Of a DNA stretch of 64,000 bases, positions 11,436 through 22,813 are shown piece after piece. The DNA is taken from positions 89,804,137-89,868,136 of the forward strand of contig CM018692.1 in the NCBI GenBank assembly GCA_009363875.1, read 5' to 3'. The notes beneath the pieces are model-generated. The model did no database searches. It was not told the DNA's origin and worked only from the letters and a program-made list of their open reading frames with translations. The DNA comes from Mikania micrantha. Lineage: Eukaryota > Streptophyta > Magnoliopsida > Asterales > Asteraceae. Numbering within the stretch: the stretch's first letter is position 1; each line of letters begins with the position of its first letter. A program made the position numbers and the translations under genes.

Positions 11436-13318
11436 AATGTCAAACTTATAATTACGAGACTTGAACGAATGAGACTTATTCACAAGGTTCTACCATGCGA
11501 ATGAAGACTCATTCGTATGATCAAAAAGGTTAAGGAGAAACCAAGTTTTAAAACCTAAGGCCACCACAGGCACTGACTGTATCAATGGAACCTTAAATGT
11601 TTTTCCAAAATACTTGGGATACTCATAAGGATTCAACCATGATGTTCAAATTTGTGCAACACCCTCAAACATGAGAACAAGTTATTCGAGAAGTGATCAT
11701 TAACTAGCAACACAAGCCAACCCGTTATCATAAGTCTATCAATTAATCAAAGTTCATAACAATATCATAAATCTTATATTATATGTATCGTTGCAATAAT
11801 ATAGGAATCAATTAGAAGTCTTGTTGCTTGCTACTTGTTCAGGTTCAGAGCCTACTGACGTTAGGTGAGAACATTAGCCCTCTTTTACTGTTTTTACAAC
11901 TGTTTTGGGGTGGAACACGTGACCAAACATATTTTCTACTACAACTTTTGTATTACAACTTTTCAAATACAGTATTCATTATTCTTTGCAGCAAATAAAG
12001 GTTTACTCTTATATTCTACTGTCTTTGCAACTGTTAAACACATTTTGTTAAAAGGTTTTATAAAAGAGTTTTATAATTTATTTTACAACCTGCTTTACAT
12101 AAAATGTTTTATAAATGTTAAACACTTTGAAAGATTAAGTTTTACAAACTCTTACAAGCTTTTAAACCATAAACCGTGTTTTAAAATGAATGTTTTATTA
12201 AATGTTTTCGTACAAACCTTGTATTTATACAAGGGTCTTCTATCACCGGATTTAATCAAGGGTTTTTGAACAAGGTATTCAATCAAGATTTTCAATGTGG
12301 TAATCAATCTAGGATTTCAAAACAAGATATTCATCCAAGGGTTTTCATGGAGGTATTCAATCAAAGGATTTCAAAATCATGGTGATCAATCACGGGTATT
12401 CAAACAAAGGTTTTCAATCAAAGGATTCAGTCTTAAAAACTTAAAAGCATGGTGTTCATCGTTGTGAACAAACTTATACACACATCAAGACACTTATTCA
12501 ATCCTATTCTTATTCTTATAACGTTTGTACTGGGTGATCACAACAAGGGAAAGCGAGACACGCCAAGGCTGCGCTTAGCGTTTTAAATTTGTTTTAAAAC
12601 CTAACTGCAGATTGGATGCGTACGGTAATATGGATTTGCGGCTAATTAACTTTACCAGCATCGGTCATATTGACTGTGTACGTCAACACGGAGTTTGTCT
12701 TCTGAGTAAACTCATTAGTACATCTCGTGTTGAATGCATTTGCTGACTGCTTTCTGACTCCAAAATGTAGTTTGGGACTTGATTATATGTTGGCTTTTCT
12801 AGTAGACAGTCATTAGGTTGTTTGCACACGTTATTCTTACTTGATGTTAGTTTTGGTTGCAACTATCCATGTTATTTTCATTCACTGTTTTATACATATG
12901 TTTTACAATGCAGATTCATATTTACAAATCTTAAACCTATTGTTCTTACTAACTACTTTTGTAGTTGACAATTACTTTTCACGTGTTTCAGGTAATCAGG
13001 TTTAAAGCTTCACAAGGACAACTAAGGAGACCATAGTTAAGATAGAACAAGATGAAGAAATAAGCTAGGATGGATTAGAAACTCACATAATCCTGATTGT
13101 TTAATTGTCTTGTCTAAGTCTTATTTTGTAAACAATATTTTTGGGTCTGTAGTTGTCATTCTTTTGGTATATAGATAGAATGTCTATAACTAAACAATTG
13201 TCTAAATTTATGAAACTTAGTAATGCATTGTGGTTGTTCTTATTCAATACTTGTTCATGATTCAACCATCGATCGTCACCGTGCCGTGGATTCTGCACGC
13301 GTCGCAGGGGGTGTGACA

Positions 13319-13337
13319 GGTAGGTATCAGAGCCAGG
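13319..13337 (+). other. Primer-binding site of E5
   Basis: GGTATCAGAGCC at 13323-13334, directly after the LTR, resembles the complement of the initiator tRNA-Met 3' end used by many plant LTR elements. It is followed by the leader phrase GACCTAGACTATAACC, shared with the other gypsy leaders in the window. Confidence 0.8.
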
Positions 13338-13813
13338 GTTGTAGAGAACTAGGAAAAACCCAATAATTAACGACCTAGACTATAACCTAAGCTACCCAAT
13401 AGGACTAAGTGCTGTAGGCTTGAGGTTACTTAGGACCTAAGTAAACTTAAGTTAGCGCTAGGACTAGAATAAGCTTGGAAGATCTTAGGGATACTTTTCT
13501 CATATTAGATATCATGTTATCATCGTCATGTATTCATCATCATTAGGACTTCATAATTTAGAATCTGTGTAACAATATTCTTTAGTTGAAGTTCACACCA
13601 GGAGATCATTATACTCAATATTGTAAGTATTGGGAACCTAGGCTAATTAACCTAGCACACATATACAAAAAACCTAAGGTCTTGATTTCAAGTAAAATTA
13701 AGAACCATGGTTTACACAATCATAATCATATTCATAGTACAAGAGGCAATCATGAATCAGTCATAATCAATCAAAAGTTGGGATCCTAGCTTCAAATAAA
13801 AACGGCGACCAAG

Positions 13814-13911
13814 CTCTGGCATACTGAAGTGGTGGTGGGCTGGCGGCTGGGCAGGCAGTTAGCTTGACCCTACATATGCCCTATATATAAACTAACTTCA
13901 GTATGACAGGG
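13814..13911 (+). promoter_or_regulatory. M1 module with perfect 11-bp stem
   Basis: CATACTGAAGT (13820-13830) and ACTTCAGTATG (13895-13905) are perfectly complementary. After one mismatch, five more outward pairs form. The core is GGTGGTGGGCTGGCGGCTGG ... ACATATGCCCTATATATAA. Confidence 0.6.
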
Positions 13912-14355
13912 GGAATTCGGCGTGAGTATTTGAAATGAAGATCCAGGGGCAACTGGAATCATTGAACATTAGTGAACCATTTGAGATACAATCATTATGT
14001 GAATCAATCAAAGATGAATCAACCAAGTGTGTGAATCAATGATTGTGTTAATCAATCATAGGTGAGTCAACCATTGTGTGTGAATTAATAAGGTGAACAA
14101 TCATTATGTGTATTCTTAAGTGATTACATGTTTAGTACTTACTAACATAGGTTAACGGGACAAATGTAGAGCACACATATGATTTAGTTCTACATGTTAA
14201 AAATTGTTAGTAGGTGCACACATAATTCAATCATATTCAACTATAGATTCAATCATAGTTCCGTTGATCAGAGATCATGGGATTCTTTATCAAGGGAACA
14301 TACATATACATCAAAACAATCGTGTTGCCAAATACTAGAAAGGGCACGATCGTAG

Positions 14356-14440
14356 TATATCGAAGCGGTGGTGGGCTGGCGGCTAGGCTGGCAGATTGCT
14401 GACCCTACATATGCCCTATATATAAGCTATCTTCGGTATA
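14356..14440 (+). promoter_or_regulatory. M1 module with 10-bp stem
   Basis: TATATCGAAG (14356-14365) pairs with CTTCGGTATA (14431-14440) with one U-G pair. The core is almost identical to that at 13831-13890 although the stem sequence is different. Confidence 0.6.
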
Positions 14441-14974
14441 ATGTGTGACACCCGGAAATTTTAGGTAAATTGCTACTCTTATATTCCTTACATTTCACAT
14501 TCATACTTGTTGCATTTCATTTAATTATGTTCAAATGGATGAGTTGAACACACACAACTACGAAACGATAGTTCTAAGAACTATCGAATCATACATTGCA
14601 CATTGGTTTTGGAAACCAAGTGTTGCAAACATAACACTAACACAAAACAATGATTCGGGGAATTATTGAATTGTGCATTACACATTGATTAGGAATAATC
14701 AAGCGTGCAAACACTTCGTTAGACACGAGCACAAACTATCAAAGATAATTCGAGTAATTATCGAAACACACACGAGTCTCACGAACGTTGGTGACCAATC
14801 AAACATATATGTTATTGTATGATTATGTGCTAAACGAGCATTAGATGCTTTAGATATATGTTAGGAATCGAGTACGAGCGAAATCGTATCAACGAAATCG
14901 AAAAACAAGGAAATGGACTCATCGCGGTACGCGACGGTCCCTTGGTGAAAGGCTTCGCGATACGCGGCGCAAAC

Positions 14975-15050
14975 CGGGAGTCGAGACTCCCGAATCCCAT
15001 CGCGGTACGTGATAAATAATTTTGATCGGCCTTCGCGGTACGCGAAGGCC
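14975..15050 (+). repeat. CG-rich palindrome pair in E6
   Basis: CGGGAGTC and GACTCCCG (14975-14992) enclose GA. GGCCTTCGCG and CGCGAAGGCC (15028-15050) enclose GTA. Both recur in the LTRs at 49400-49470 and 56480-56557. Confidence 0.75.
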
Positions 15051-16329
15051 ATGCAGATCGGATTTTTCTATTTAATCAACCCCATTCATTTCTATCCGGT
15101 TCTCTTGCAATTTTCACCAACTCTCTCGACCAAAATACACTGAACTCGCATCCTTAGCGTCTGGAATCAACATTGAAGCCATCTACTTGCATTTCTTGGT
15201 GATTTGGAGCCACAGGAACATCAAGGAAGATTGAGGAGCTCTCAATCGACGAGAAAATCGCATCCAACCATCGTAGCAGCTCCACAACTTTTGTTTAACT
15301 CGAAATCAGTCCTCTGAGAGCTTCTAAGGTAGTTCCCTATATTTATCTTTAGTTAGATCGTACATGCAATGGGTGAAAACCCACATGCAACTCCAAGTGA
15401 CCATCGAGCACGAATTTGTTGGTGATTTTGTGTGTTATTGTTACGGATTTACTGATTTGATAGTATTAGAATGTTAGATTTGATTTTTGTTGAGTTATTG
15501 GTTGATTCGATGATGTATTGGTACACTTGCCATAAAAGGAAACTTTTATGTTGCAAGTCTTGGATTTGTGATGATCTAGACATGTTAGACATGTCTAGAT
15601 GTTGTTAAATGTATATTGGAGTGTTTAGAAACACATTGGGATATTTGATTTTGTCAAGAACATGGTTTTGTAGAAACTTACTATTTTGGAAAACTTGATT
15701 TGTGAAAACGAGTTTTAAAACGGACACTTTCCTAAATTGGAAACTTTCTAAAGATGGTAACTTGTGCGATTAGGGTCATAGAAGGCATTATGGTGTTTTA
15801 TGTGCATCAAGGCACATAAACACAACAATCGTGTCACCAACGATTCGTCGAGTCCCATAGTTAACACACACACACTCGGTTGAGCACACCGACACTTGGA
15901 GTTGTATGGGATACAACGTACCACAAAACACATACTCACACCTATATGGTTATAGGTGCATACTAGCAGGTGCTAGCTTTCGTAGACGCGAACACACTCA
16001 CAACCGGAACTACTCTATCAGGTGAGTTCACGGCCCCTTTTTACTTTTCTACCTTTGGGGGAGAAAACATTGCATGCTACACTGTTTTACAAACAACAAC
16101 TCATTTCATTTATGTATGGACATGCTTTATCATATATGTATATGTGTGGACCACATCACAACTAAAAGACTCGCGATACTCCACGGACTGTTAGTAGCGC
16201 ATAGCGCCTAGCATGGTAATCTTGAATAGTACTATTTGGGCCTGACAAGCCCCGCCCATCGCGCCTGGGAGGCCAACCCGACTGTAGGTCGGAATGGGTG
16301 CAATATTGACCAATATTTTGCCATTGTCT

Positions 16330-16400
16330 TGTGATGGACATGGCGGGAGGCACAACTGTCAGCTTCGGTACGACCCCGCATATAATATAATTGTATTGAC
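16330..16400 (+). promoter_or_regulatory. Divergent M1-like module in E6
   Basis: GGACATGGCGGGAGGCA...TGTCAGCTTC...GACCCCGCATATAATATAA keeps the word order of M1 (GGCGG, GGCA, TAGCTT-like, CCC, CATATA), but the enclosing stem is not clear. Confidence 0.3.
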
Positions 16401-16928
16401 TAGCTATCAATCGATACTGCATTGTAATGATATGTAAATCACAACTGTTACTTTAAACATTGGATGTTTATTGCTTATGAAAAACCTGTGCTCTCACCAA
16501 CCTTTGTGTTGACCTTTTACTCGCATGTTTTCTCGGGTAGCTAAGGCACGCGCACAAGGATTAGGATGCTAGGCTGGAGTCGCATGCATCTGATTATGTG
16601 TCTTAGACTATTAAACATTTGTTATCATTTTGTTATGTTACTTATTGTATTGTTAGACAACTTAAATCGCTTCCGCAAACTAATACTCTGTTTCGTTTTG
16701 AAAACTGTTTAATCTTATGCTTCCGTAATTTATAATTTCAACAATGTTTTGATAACCTAAACTTTTACTTCTGCAACTCTGATTATACAAACTGATTTAT
16801 CCAAGTAATTGGATGTACGTACACAACCAGACATGTAGGTCTCGCAAGTTGTGCGACCGGAGACTACGATCCTGACAATCTGTTGTTGCTCGCGCCCCGC
16901 TCAGGACGGGATTTCTCAGGGTGAGACA

Positions 16929-18638
16929 ACGTCGGTACCATATTCACTGATCACAAGAGTCTGCAACACATCTTTGATCAGAAGGAACTCAACATGCGAC
17001 AACGCCGTTGGGTTGAACTTCTGAATGATTACGATTGTGTGATCAAGTACCATCCGGGAAAGGCGACCGTTGTGGCTGATGCCTTGAGCCGGAAGGAACG
17101 GGTTAAACCCTTGCGTGTTAGAGCAATGGGAATGACTGTGCAGACTAGTTTACAAGACAAGATAATTCGAGCACAACAAGAATCAGTTGACAGAGGAAAT
17201 TTGAAGAAACGGCTTGAATGCGGAGCGGAGAAACAATTTGAGACTAAGTCCGATGGGATGATCTACTACCAGAATCGTATATGGATTCCGGCGGTAGACG
17301 AATTGAGAAAAATTATCTTCGATGAAGCGCACAAGACTAAATACTCTGTTCATCCTGGCGCTGATAAAATGTACCAAGACTTGCGTGGATTTTATTGGTG
17401 GCATGGAATGAAGAAAGACATAGCCGAGTATGTTGTTAAATGTCTTACGTGTGCGAAGGTAAAGGCGGAACACCAGAAACCGTCAGGCTTACTGGAACAG
17501 CCTGAGATTCTGCTCTGGAAGTGGGAACAAATAGCTATGGACTTCATTACCAAGCTACCCCGCACTTCCAGTGGTCATGATACAATTTGGGTGATCCTTG
17601 ATCGTTTAACAAAATCTGCTCATTTCTAGTCGATGCGTGAGACTTTCACGATGGATAAACTGGCGAGATTGTACATCAATGAGATACTAGTATGCCATGG
17701 TGTACCGTTGTCTATTATTTCTGACAGAGATAGCAGATTCACACCAAGGTTCTGGCAATCGTTGCAGAAATCTCTAGGGACACAGTTAAACCTGAGTACA
17801 GCTTACCATCCCCAAACGGACGGTCTAAGCGAACGCACTATTCAGACCCTAGAAGATATGTTAAGAACGTGTATTTTGGATTTCGGTGGAAATTGGGATT
17901 CTCATTTGCCACTGATCGAATTCTCCTACAACAATAGTTACCACAGCAGTATTGGATGTGCCCCATTCGAGGCTCTTTATGGTCGAAAATGTTGGTCACC
18001 GATCTGTTGGACTGAAGTGGGAGACAATCGAATAACTGGGCCAGAACTTATTCAGGAAACCTCTGACAAGATTTCCCAGATTCAACGAAGACTACAAGCT
18101 ACAAGAAGCAGACAGAAAAGCTATGCCGACAAACTGCGCAAGTCGTTGGAATTCCAAGTGGGAGATCGTGTTATGTTAAAGGTTTCCCCATGGAAAGGTG
18201 TAGTACGCTTTGTTAAGAAAGGAAAATTAGCACCACTATACGTGGGACCGTTCGAAATCATCGAACGTATTGGTCCTGTGGTGTATAGACTGAGACTACC
18301 AGATCAACTCAGTGGTGTGCATGACGTGTTTCACGTCTCAAATTTAAAGAAATGCCTTGCTGACGAATCGCTCGTCATTCCAATCGAAGAAATTCAAGTA
18401 AACGAACAGTTACACTTCATTGAAGAGCCTTTAGAGATCATGGATCGCAAAGTTAAACAACTGAGGCAAAGCCGTATTCCGATTGTAAAGGTTCGATGAA
18501 ATTCAAGGCGCAAACCCGATTTCACTTGGGAACGTGAAGATCACATGAAGTTAAAGTATCCCCAACTGTTTGAAGAGGAAGTTGTGCCCGATAATAACTC
18601 TTAAATTTCGGGACGAAATTTCTCTAACAAGGGGAGAC
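16929..18638 (+). pseudogene. Gypsy RNase H / integrase / chromodomain fragment (E7)
   Basis: It begins abruptly inside RNase H and matches 35085-36780 of the better copy at roughly 95 percent by eye. The RNase H end (YHPGKATVVADALSR), integrase zinc region (H..H..CLTC), core (MDFITKLP; SDRDSRF; ERT Glu) and a chromodomain-like tail are present. Two single-base stops disable it: TTG to TAG at 17627-17629, between the first and second catalytic Asp, and TGG to TGA at 18497-18499. The reading frame is otherwise continuous and would end in EEEVVPDNNS at 18604. This shows the family's normal C-terminus, which the longer copy has lost. Confidence 0.88.
18603..18638 (+). promoter_or_regulatory. Hairpin plus polypurine tract before LTR1
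   Basis: AAATTTCG, GGA, CGAAATTT (18603-18621) is a perfect 8-bp hairpin. The purine run AACAAGGGGAGAC (18626-18638) ends at the LTR and would prime plus-strand DNA synthesis. Confidence 0.8.
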
Positions 18639-18959
18639 TGTAACATCGGTGCCGGAACCGGCACCGGAATAGTGATCGCTACAGGAAAACCAACTGTAAT
18701 CAGGTACGAACTATATGTGTTTCATTATTTATAATATTCCTTTTGATGTTTCATTTTCATTTCACGTCATTAACGAACAAATTCAGAATCAGTTCAAAAG
18801 ACAAAGTTCGGAACTAGGGTTCTTGAGTCAGATAATTATCTGGCAATACAGAACCATCATGTGATTATGTGTTAGGATTTTATTATGTATAAACGTATGT
18901 GAGGCTTTACAGAACAAAACAGCAACGGATATCGTTAAGTGAATGCTAAATTGACGGAT

Positions 18960-18989
18960 TATTCGTATAGGTGACGATCTATACGAATA
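18960..18989 (+). other. GTGACGAT-loop hairpin, LTR1 first copy
   Basis: ATTCGTATAG (18961-18970) and CTATACGAAT (18979-18988) are perfectly complementary around loop GTGACGAT (18971-18978), with one extra outer T-A pair. Confidence 0.7.
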
Positions 18990-19060
18990 CATTTGAAAGT
19001 TTAACGCTCTAAATGATGTCTAATAACTAGAAAACCATATTGAAAAGCATAGTTATTGTA

Positions 19061-19092
19061 GTGTTCGTACGGGTGACGATCTGAACGAACGC
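19061..19092 (+). other. GTGACGAT-loop hairpin, LTR1 second copy
   Basis: GTTCGTACGG (19063-19072) pairs with CTGAACGAAC (19081-19090) with one mismatch and one G-U pair. The loop is at 19073-19080. The stem sequence differs from the first copy 100 bp upstream. Confidence 0.65.
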
Positions 19093-21840
19093 GCGCAACA
19101 ACTACGCGATTCAATTTAAACAGTAACTTAATTAAATAATTTTGAAAATTTTAAATAAATGAAAGATATTAGTTAATTTATTAGGAATCACAACCTAAAA
19201 TAATTTTATGAACTCTATTTTAAAACTGGATCGTTTCGTTACGAAAACGACGAGAAACCGACGTTTTTTTAAGCGAAACCACGCAAAACCGAACAAACCC
19301 GAACATACCCGGGTTATTTGAGGCCTTGATGAGGGCATTTAATACCCTCATCTTCCCCAACAACCAAGAATTCAACACCACCACCGTCACTTTCTCTCTC
19401 TAGAAACCCACACCCAATATCTCTCGTTTCTCCACCGATTTCAGTGATTTTGGTGTCTAAACAACCACCACAACACGTAGATCACGAAAGTACAAGAAAT
19501 CCGAGCTTTACACTGTCTGATTGGAGGTAAAATCGAGCTTTTTGTTTCGATTTTAGGGTTTTCAAAACCCTATTTCGAACCCTCTAAGTAATCGGCTAAA
19601 ACCACTTGAAACTTTAGGGAAATCACTCACGACACCTCTAGAACATGTAGGAACAAGTCTTGGTTTAATCCTTGGTCATTTACCTTGAAAAGCCACGGCT
19701 GCACCTGCATTCTTCGATCGGCGGAATGGGCTTCGCCCAGTTTGCCGAATGACCCTACAGGTGGAATGACCTTTTCCCATTCGCCGAATAGCTCTCGGCC
19801 GTAGCAATGTTCTCATTCGCCGAATGACTTGGGGCCGAACCAGCTCATTCGATCGCCCCATCCTTCGGCCATGCGCATTCGATCGCCCTATCTCCTTCGG
19901 CCAAGATGCCATTCGATCGGCCAACTCAGTCGGCCATGCTGCTTCGGCCTAGGGACATTCGACAGCCATTCATTAGCCATGTTTCATTCCCCAAGGCCGT
20001 ACCGCCTAGCCCTCACTCGGCTTAGTCTTTCGCTCCATTATCGGCTATACTTATTCAATCGGGACCCACCCTTATTCGGCCCTTGGGAGTTGAGACAAGT
20101 CGAGTTGGGTTGGGTTAGTAAAAGGATAAGCGTGAGTGCATGGATAGATAACGTGGATGTCATGCATGGCAATTCTAGAAATGTGAGTGCATGGAAAATT
20201 ATCAAGGATGTGTGTGTGGTAGTGCATGGGTGTATACATGGGATCAACATTAGGGTTTCATTTATGGAATCAAGAGTTTAAGTTCCTTTGAATGACGATG
20301 AGGTTAATTCATGGAGGATGATCAATGATACAAATTCTTTCCAATAACATAACGAGCAAAGGTGTCAACTAATGAAAGTTCTACATAAAGTCGTGCATTT
20401 ACAAAAATCAAGATGATTAAACTCTATTTTGGGAATCAAAGACAATAGATCTAAGGTTATGGTGTTGATTTAACCATTAACACCTAATACCTAGACATTT
20501 CATGAGAATGTATAACTACCATAGGTAGTTCAGTTGAACTATCTAGGAGGGATTATACACCTAAACGATCAAGGAATCAAGAACGATCAAGATTTAGAGA
20601 AGGGCCAAGGTTAATCAATTGAGATTAACCTAAGCCCATCATGATAACTATATTTTCTTAACTTAAAAGTGTTTTTGAATAAAGAAATTGATTTATAAAT
20701 CTCATTAGATTAAATAAAAGGTTCTTAAAACTTAAAAGTTTAATTAAAGGCTTCTAACTAGTGACGTGGGATCAGGGTTAAATTATGGGTACTGATTAGA
20801 CTAGATAGAAAGAGTTAGAGAAACTTACTAGTAATTTAGGACACTTAGCTGCACGACGAGTCCAAACCCTAGACCCAACGTCTACTATAAATACTTATCG
20901 TATTCGAATCTCTTAAAACAACTCAGGTGCTAAAGATACATAATCAACAGTCAAAGAGCACGCATTATCTTTTGTGATTCAGTTACACATCAACACAGGT
21001 GAGTTCATTGCCCCTTTTCTAACATTTTGTTTTAAAACGCGGGGCTGAGAAGCATGCGTAAACGGTTTAATTAAATTGTTTACTTAAATGCTTTTAAATT
21101 GTATCTGTTTATCATGTATAACTGTTTATTTTAGACTTTGTCTAGGTAAACTGTTTATTAAATTTTAAAACAAGTTATCTATTCATCATGAGTAAATGAC
21201 TTTGTGAATCAAAGAACTAATTTCAAAGAGCTAAAGATCTAAAACAAAGTACTATTTTCAACGATCTATTTCAAAGAACTAACGATCTATTTCAAAGAAC
21301 TAACGATCTACTTCAAAGAATTAACGATCTATTTTCAACGAACTATTTCAAGAGGGTTTTGTCAAAGAACTAATGGTCTAACAAACTATTTACAAAGAAC
21401 TATTTTGAGGAAAATCTGGGAAATATTCAAAGCTAGCATGTGAACGGTCATTAACGGTCAAGTACGGTCAAGAATGGTCAAGAACGGTCAAGAAAATCCT
21501 ATTACTCAAAAGATGTCCTAGCTAGACTGATTGAGAATAGGTCGCATGATTGCTGATATTTACAGATCTCCTTTACTATTAAGTACCTAATTGCTAAACT
21601 AGTCTACTCGAGTATGACCAAGGCCCAATCATTAGGACTTTGATTTTGTATTAAATGTTTACTTATTTATTTAATTAAGCATTTATTTCACTGTTTGTAC
21701 AATTATTGTGGTTGATCATATTTTGTGATGAACTTAGGAAATCAATAGAGATTTCAAATCGTTGTAATTACAGGAGCAAAGAACTGAAGGACAAATGGGT
21801 TTATGGTAGAGGTAAAATGCTTAATTATCATTAACAACAA

Positions 21841-21949
21841 TGTCCTATGTGGATTAGTATGTGGTGGGACGGCGTCTGGGCGGGTTGTAGGCTCGACTCA
21901 GGGGTATGCCTTATATATAAGCATACCGATCTGGATGATACATATGATG
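21841..21949 (+). promoter_or_regulatory. M1 module, LTR1 first copy
   Basis: The core is GTGGTGGGACGGCGTCTGGG ... GGTATGCCTTATATATAAGC with an inner GGTATGC/GCATACC hairpin. The outer arms pair only partly. It is preceded by ATGCTTAATTATCATTAAC, which recurs 225 bp later, so the two modules arose by tandem duplication. Confidence 0.5.
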
Positions 21950-22065
21950 TTAATGAGATTAAGGTTGTTATCCGAGTGTTTGACAAATGTTTTGAGAATA
22001 CATTAGAACTATTGTGGAATGGAAGTGTAAGGTAGGTAAAAATGCTTAATTATCATTAACAACAG

Positions 22066-22174
22066 TGTCATATGCACATTATTATGTGGTGGGACGGCGT
22101 CTGGGCAGGTTGTAGGCTTGACTTAGGGGTATGCCCTATATATAGGCATACCGATGTGGATATTACATGTGGCG
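22066..22174 (+). promoter_or_regulatory. M1 module, LTR1 second copy
   Basis: The core is as in the first copy with GGTATGCCCTATATATAGGC. The outer pairing is CACAT/ATGTG with AT-rich neighbours. Confidence 0.5.
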
Positions 22175-22813
22175 TTAATAAGGTTAGGGTCTTTACCGGA
22201 GAAGGTTTTCAAATCATTTTCAATTACTAAACGATATGAACTCACCAACCATGTGTTGACTTGGTCTTTTTGCATGACTTCTCAGGTGACGAACAGGTCA
22301 ATTAAGAAGCTTATGCTTTTGGGACTAGGACTTCAAATAGAAGACTTAGTATTTTTGGACATGCATACTTTTGAAACATCATTATACAATTATTTTGTAT
22401 ATCTTGTATAGTTACAAGATAGAAACTTCATGATGTTTATGGTAGATTTACATTGTTAAATTATAAAAGATACTGATGTAATTTAACTTTTTAATTCTAT
22501 TCTATTTAGCATTTTCTCATTTATATCATATGCAATGTAAACAATCTGATCATCACGATTATCACTCACGATATCGCGCCCAGGGAACCTTTCGCCCGAC
22601 GGGGACTTCGATCCAACCCCGCCGGGTCAGGGTGTGACATATTGGTATCAGAGCCATGGTTATAGAGAAATATAGGTCACGTATTTAAACGGTTTGGCCT
22701 AGACTATAACCTAGGGACCCTGCATGTAAAGAATACAGGATTTAAGACTTGTTGCATTGTGTCTTCTGCATTCGATCATTGCACTTACCAATATTCATTT
22801 GGTTATGATCAGA

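Larger units (their letters stand above)
11039..13318 (+). mobile_element. Gypsy 5' LTR, 2280 bp (E5)
   Basis: It starts TGTAACATTTG exactly where copia copy 2 stops, ends GGGGGTGTGACA, and is followed by a tRNA-Met type primer site, so it is a 5' LTR. The preceding five bases are GTTGT; the matching right-hand duplication is not in the window. Inside are an M1 module at 11228, a GTGACGAT hairpin at 11402, a donor-like TTAG/GTGAG at 11865, a repetitive stretch with GGTATTCAATCAAG at 12270-12430, and the hairpin AACTAC...GTAGTT (12951-12966) followed by TTTCAGG. Confidence 0.8.
13338..14443 (+). mobile_element. E5 leader remnant and LTR-derived fragment with two M1 modules
   Basis: 13338-13480 resembles a gypsy leader. 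No gag is recognisable after it. 13814-13911 and 14356-14440 are two well-formed M1 modules separated by A-rich DNA with repeated TGAATCAA words (13960-14110). Finding LTR modules where an internal coding region is expected suggests a rearranged or deleted element. Confidence 0.5.
14444..16928 (+). mobile_element. Solo-like LTR of the TGTGACACCCGG family, 2485 bp (E6)
   Basis: It starts TGTGACACCCGGAAATTTTAG and ends GGTGAGACA. The same family forms both LTRs of the 48977-58206 element and the LTR starting at 63934. The flanks (TAATG left, ACGTC right) do not match, and coding sequence of another gypsy element (RNase H) begins right after it, so this is not a simple solo insertion. Notable contents are the palindrome CGATAGTTCT/AGAACTATCG (14566-14586), CG-rich inverted repeats at 14975-15050, a donor-like CAG/GTGAGTTC at 16022, and a CAACC...GTTGAC motif at 16498 followed by a mutated acceptor (TCGG). 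Confidence 0.75.
18639..22639 (+). mobile_element. Gypsy LTR1, 4001 bp
   Basis: It starts TGTAACATCGGTGCC directly after the polypurine tract and ends GGTGTGACA directly before a primer site, so it is at once the 3' LTR of E7 and the 5' LTR of the next unit. Landmarks are the near-palindrome GGTGCCGG/CCGGCACC at its start, two GTGACGAT hairpins, a TATA-like ATTTAATA at 19337 followed by a CT-rich leader, a CATTCG/TCGGCC-rich block (19690-20080), donor-like CAG/GTGAGTTC at 20999, CGGTCAAGAA minisatellite (21450-21495), two M1 modules and an acceptor-like CTCAG at 22285. It lacks about 30 bp near 20755 that LTR2-4 have. Confidence 0.88.

Noticed and set aside
11468..11515. ACGAATGAG/CTCATTCGT inverted repeat as another fixed-loop hairpin
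   Set aside because: Perfect 9-bp arms but a long unrelated loop and no counterpart in other LTRs.
11865..12269. 134-codon plus-strand frame
   Set aside because: AT-rich LTR sequence with Phe/Leu/Tyr-biased composition; no domain, chance opening.
13814..13911. M1 as a hammerhead or HDV-type ribozyme
   Set aside because: No CTGATGA...GAAA core; the GGCTGGGC likeness to HDV is short and the required nested pairings were not found by eye.
14444..16928. Ordinary solo LTR with target duplication
   Set aside because: Flanking five bases differ (TAATG, ACGTC).
21841..22174. TATATATAA in M1 as the main LTR promoter
   Set aside because: Better-placed TATA sites with CT-rich leaders lie about 2.5 kb upstream in the same LTRs, and M1 occurs twice. 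Kept only as a possible secondary promoter.
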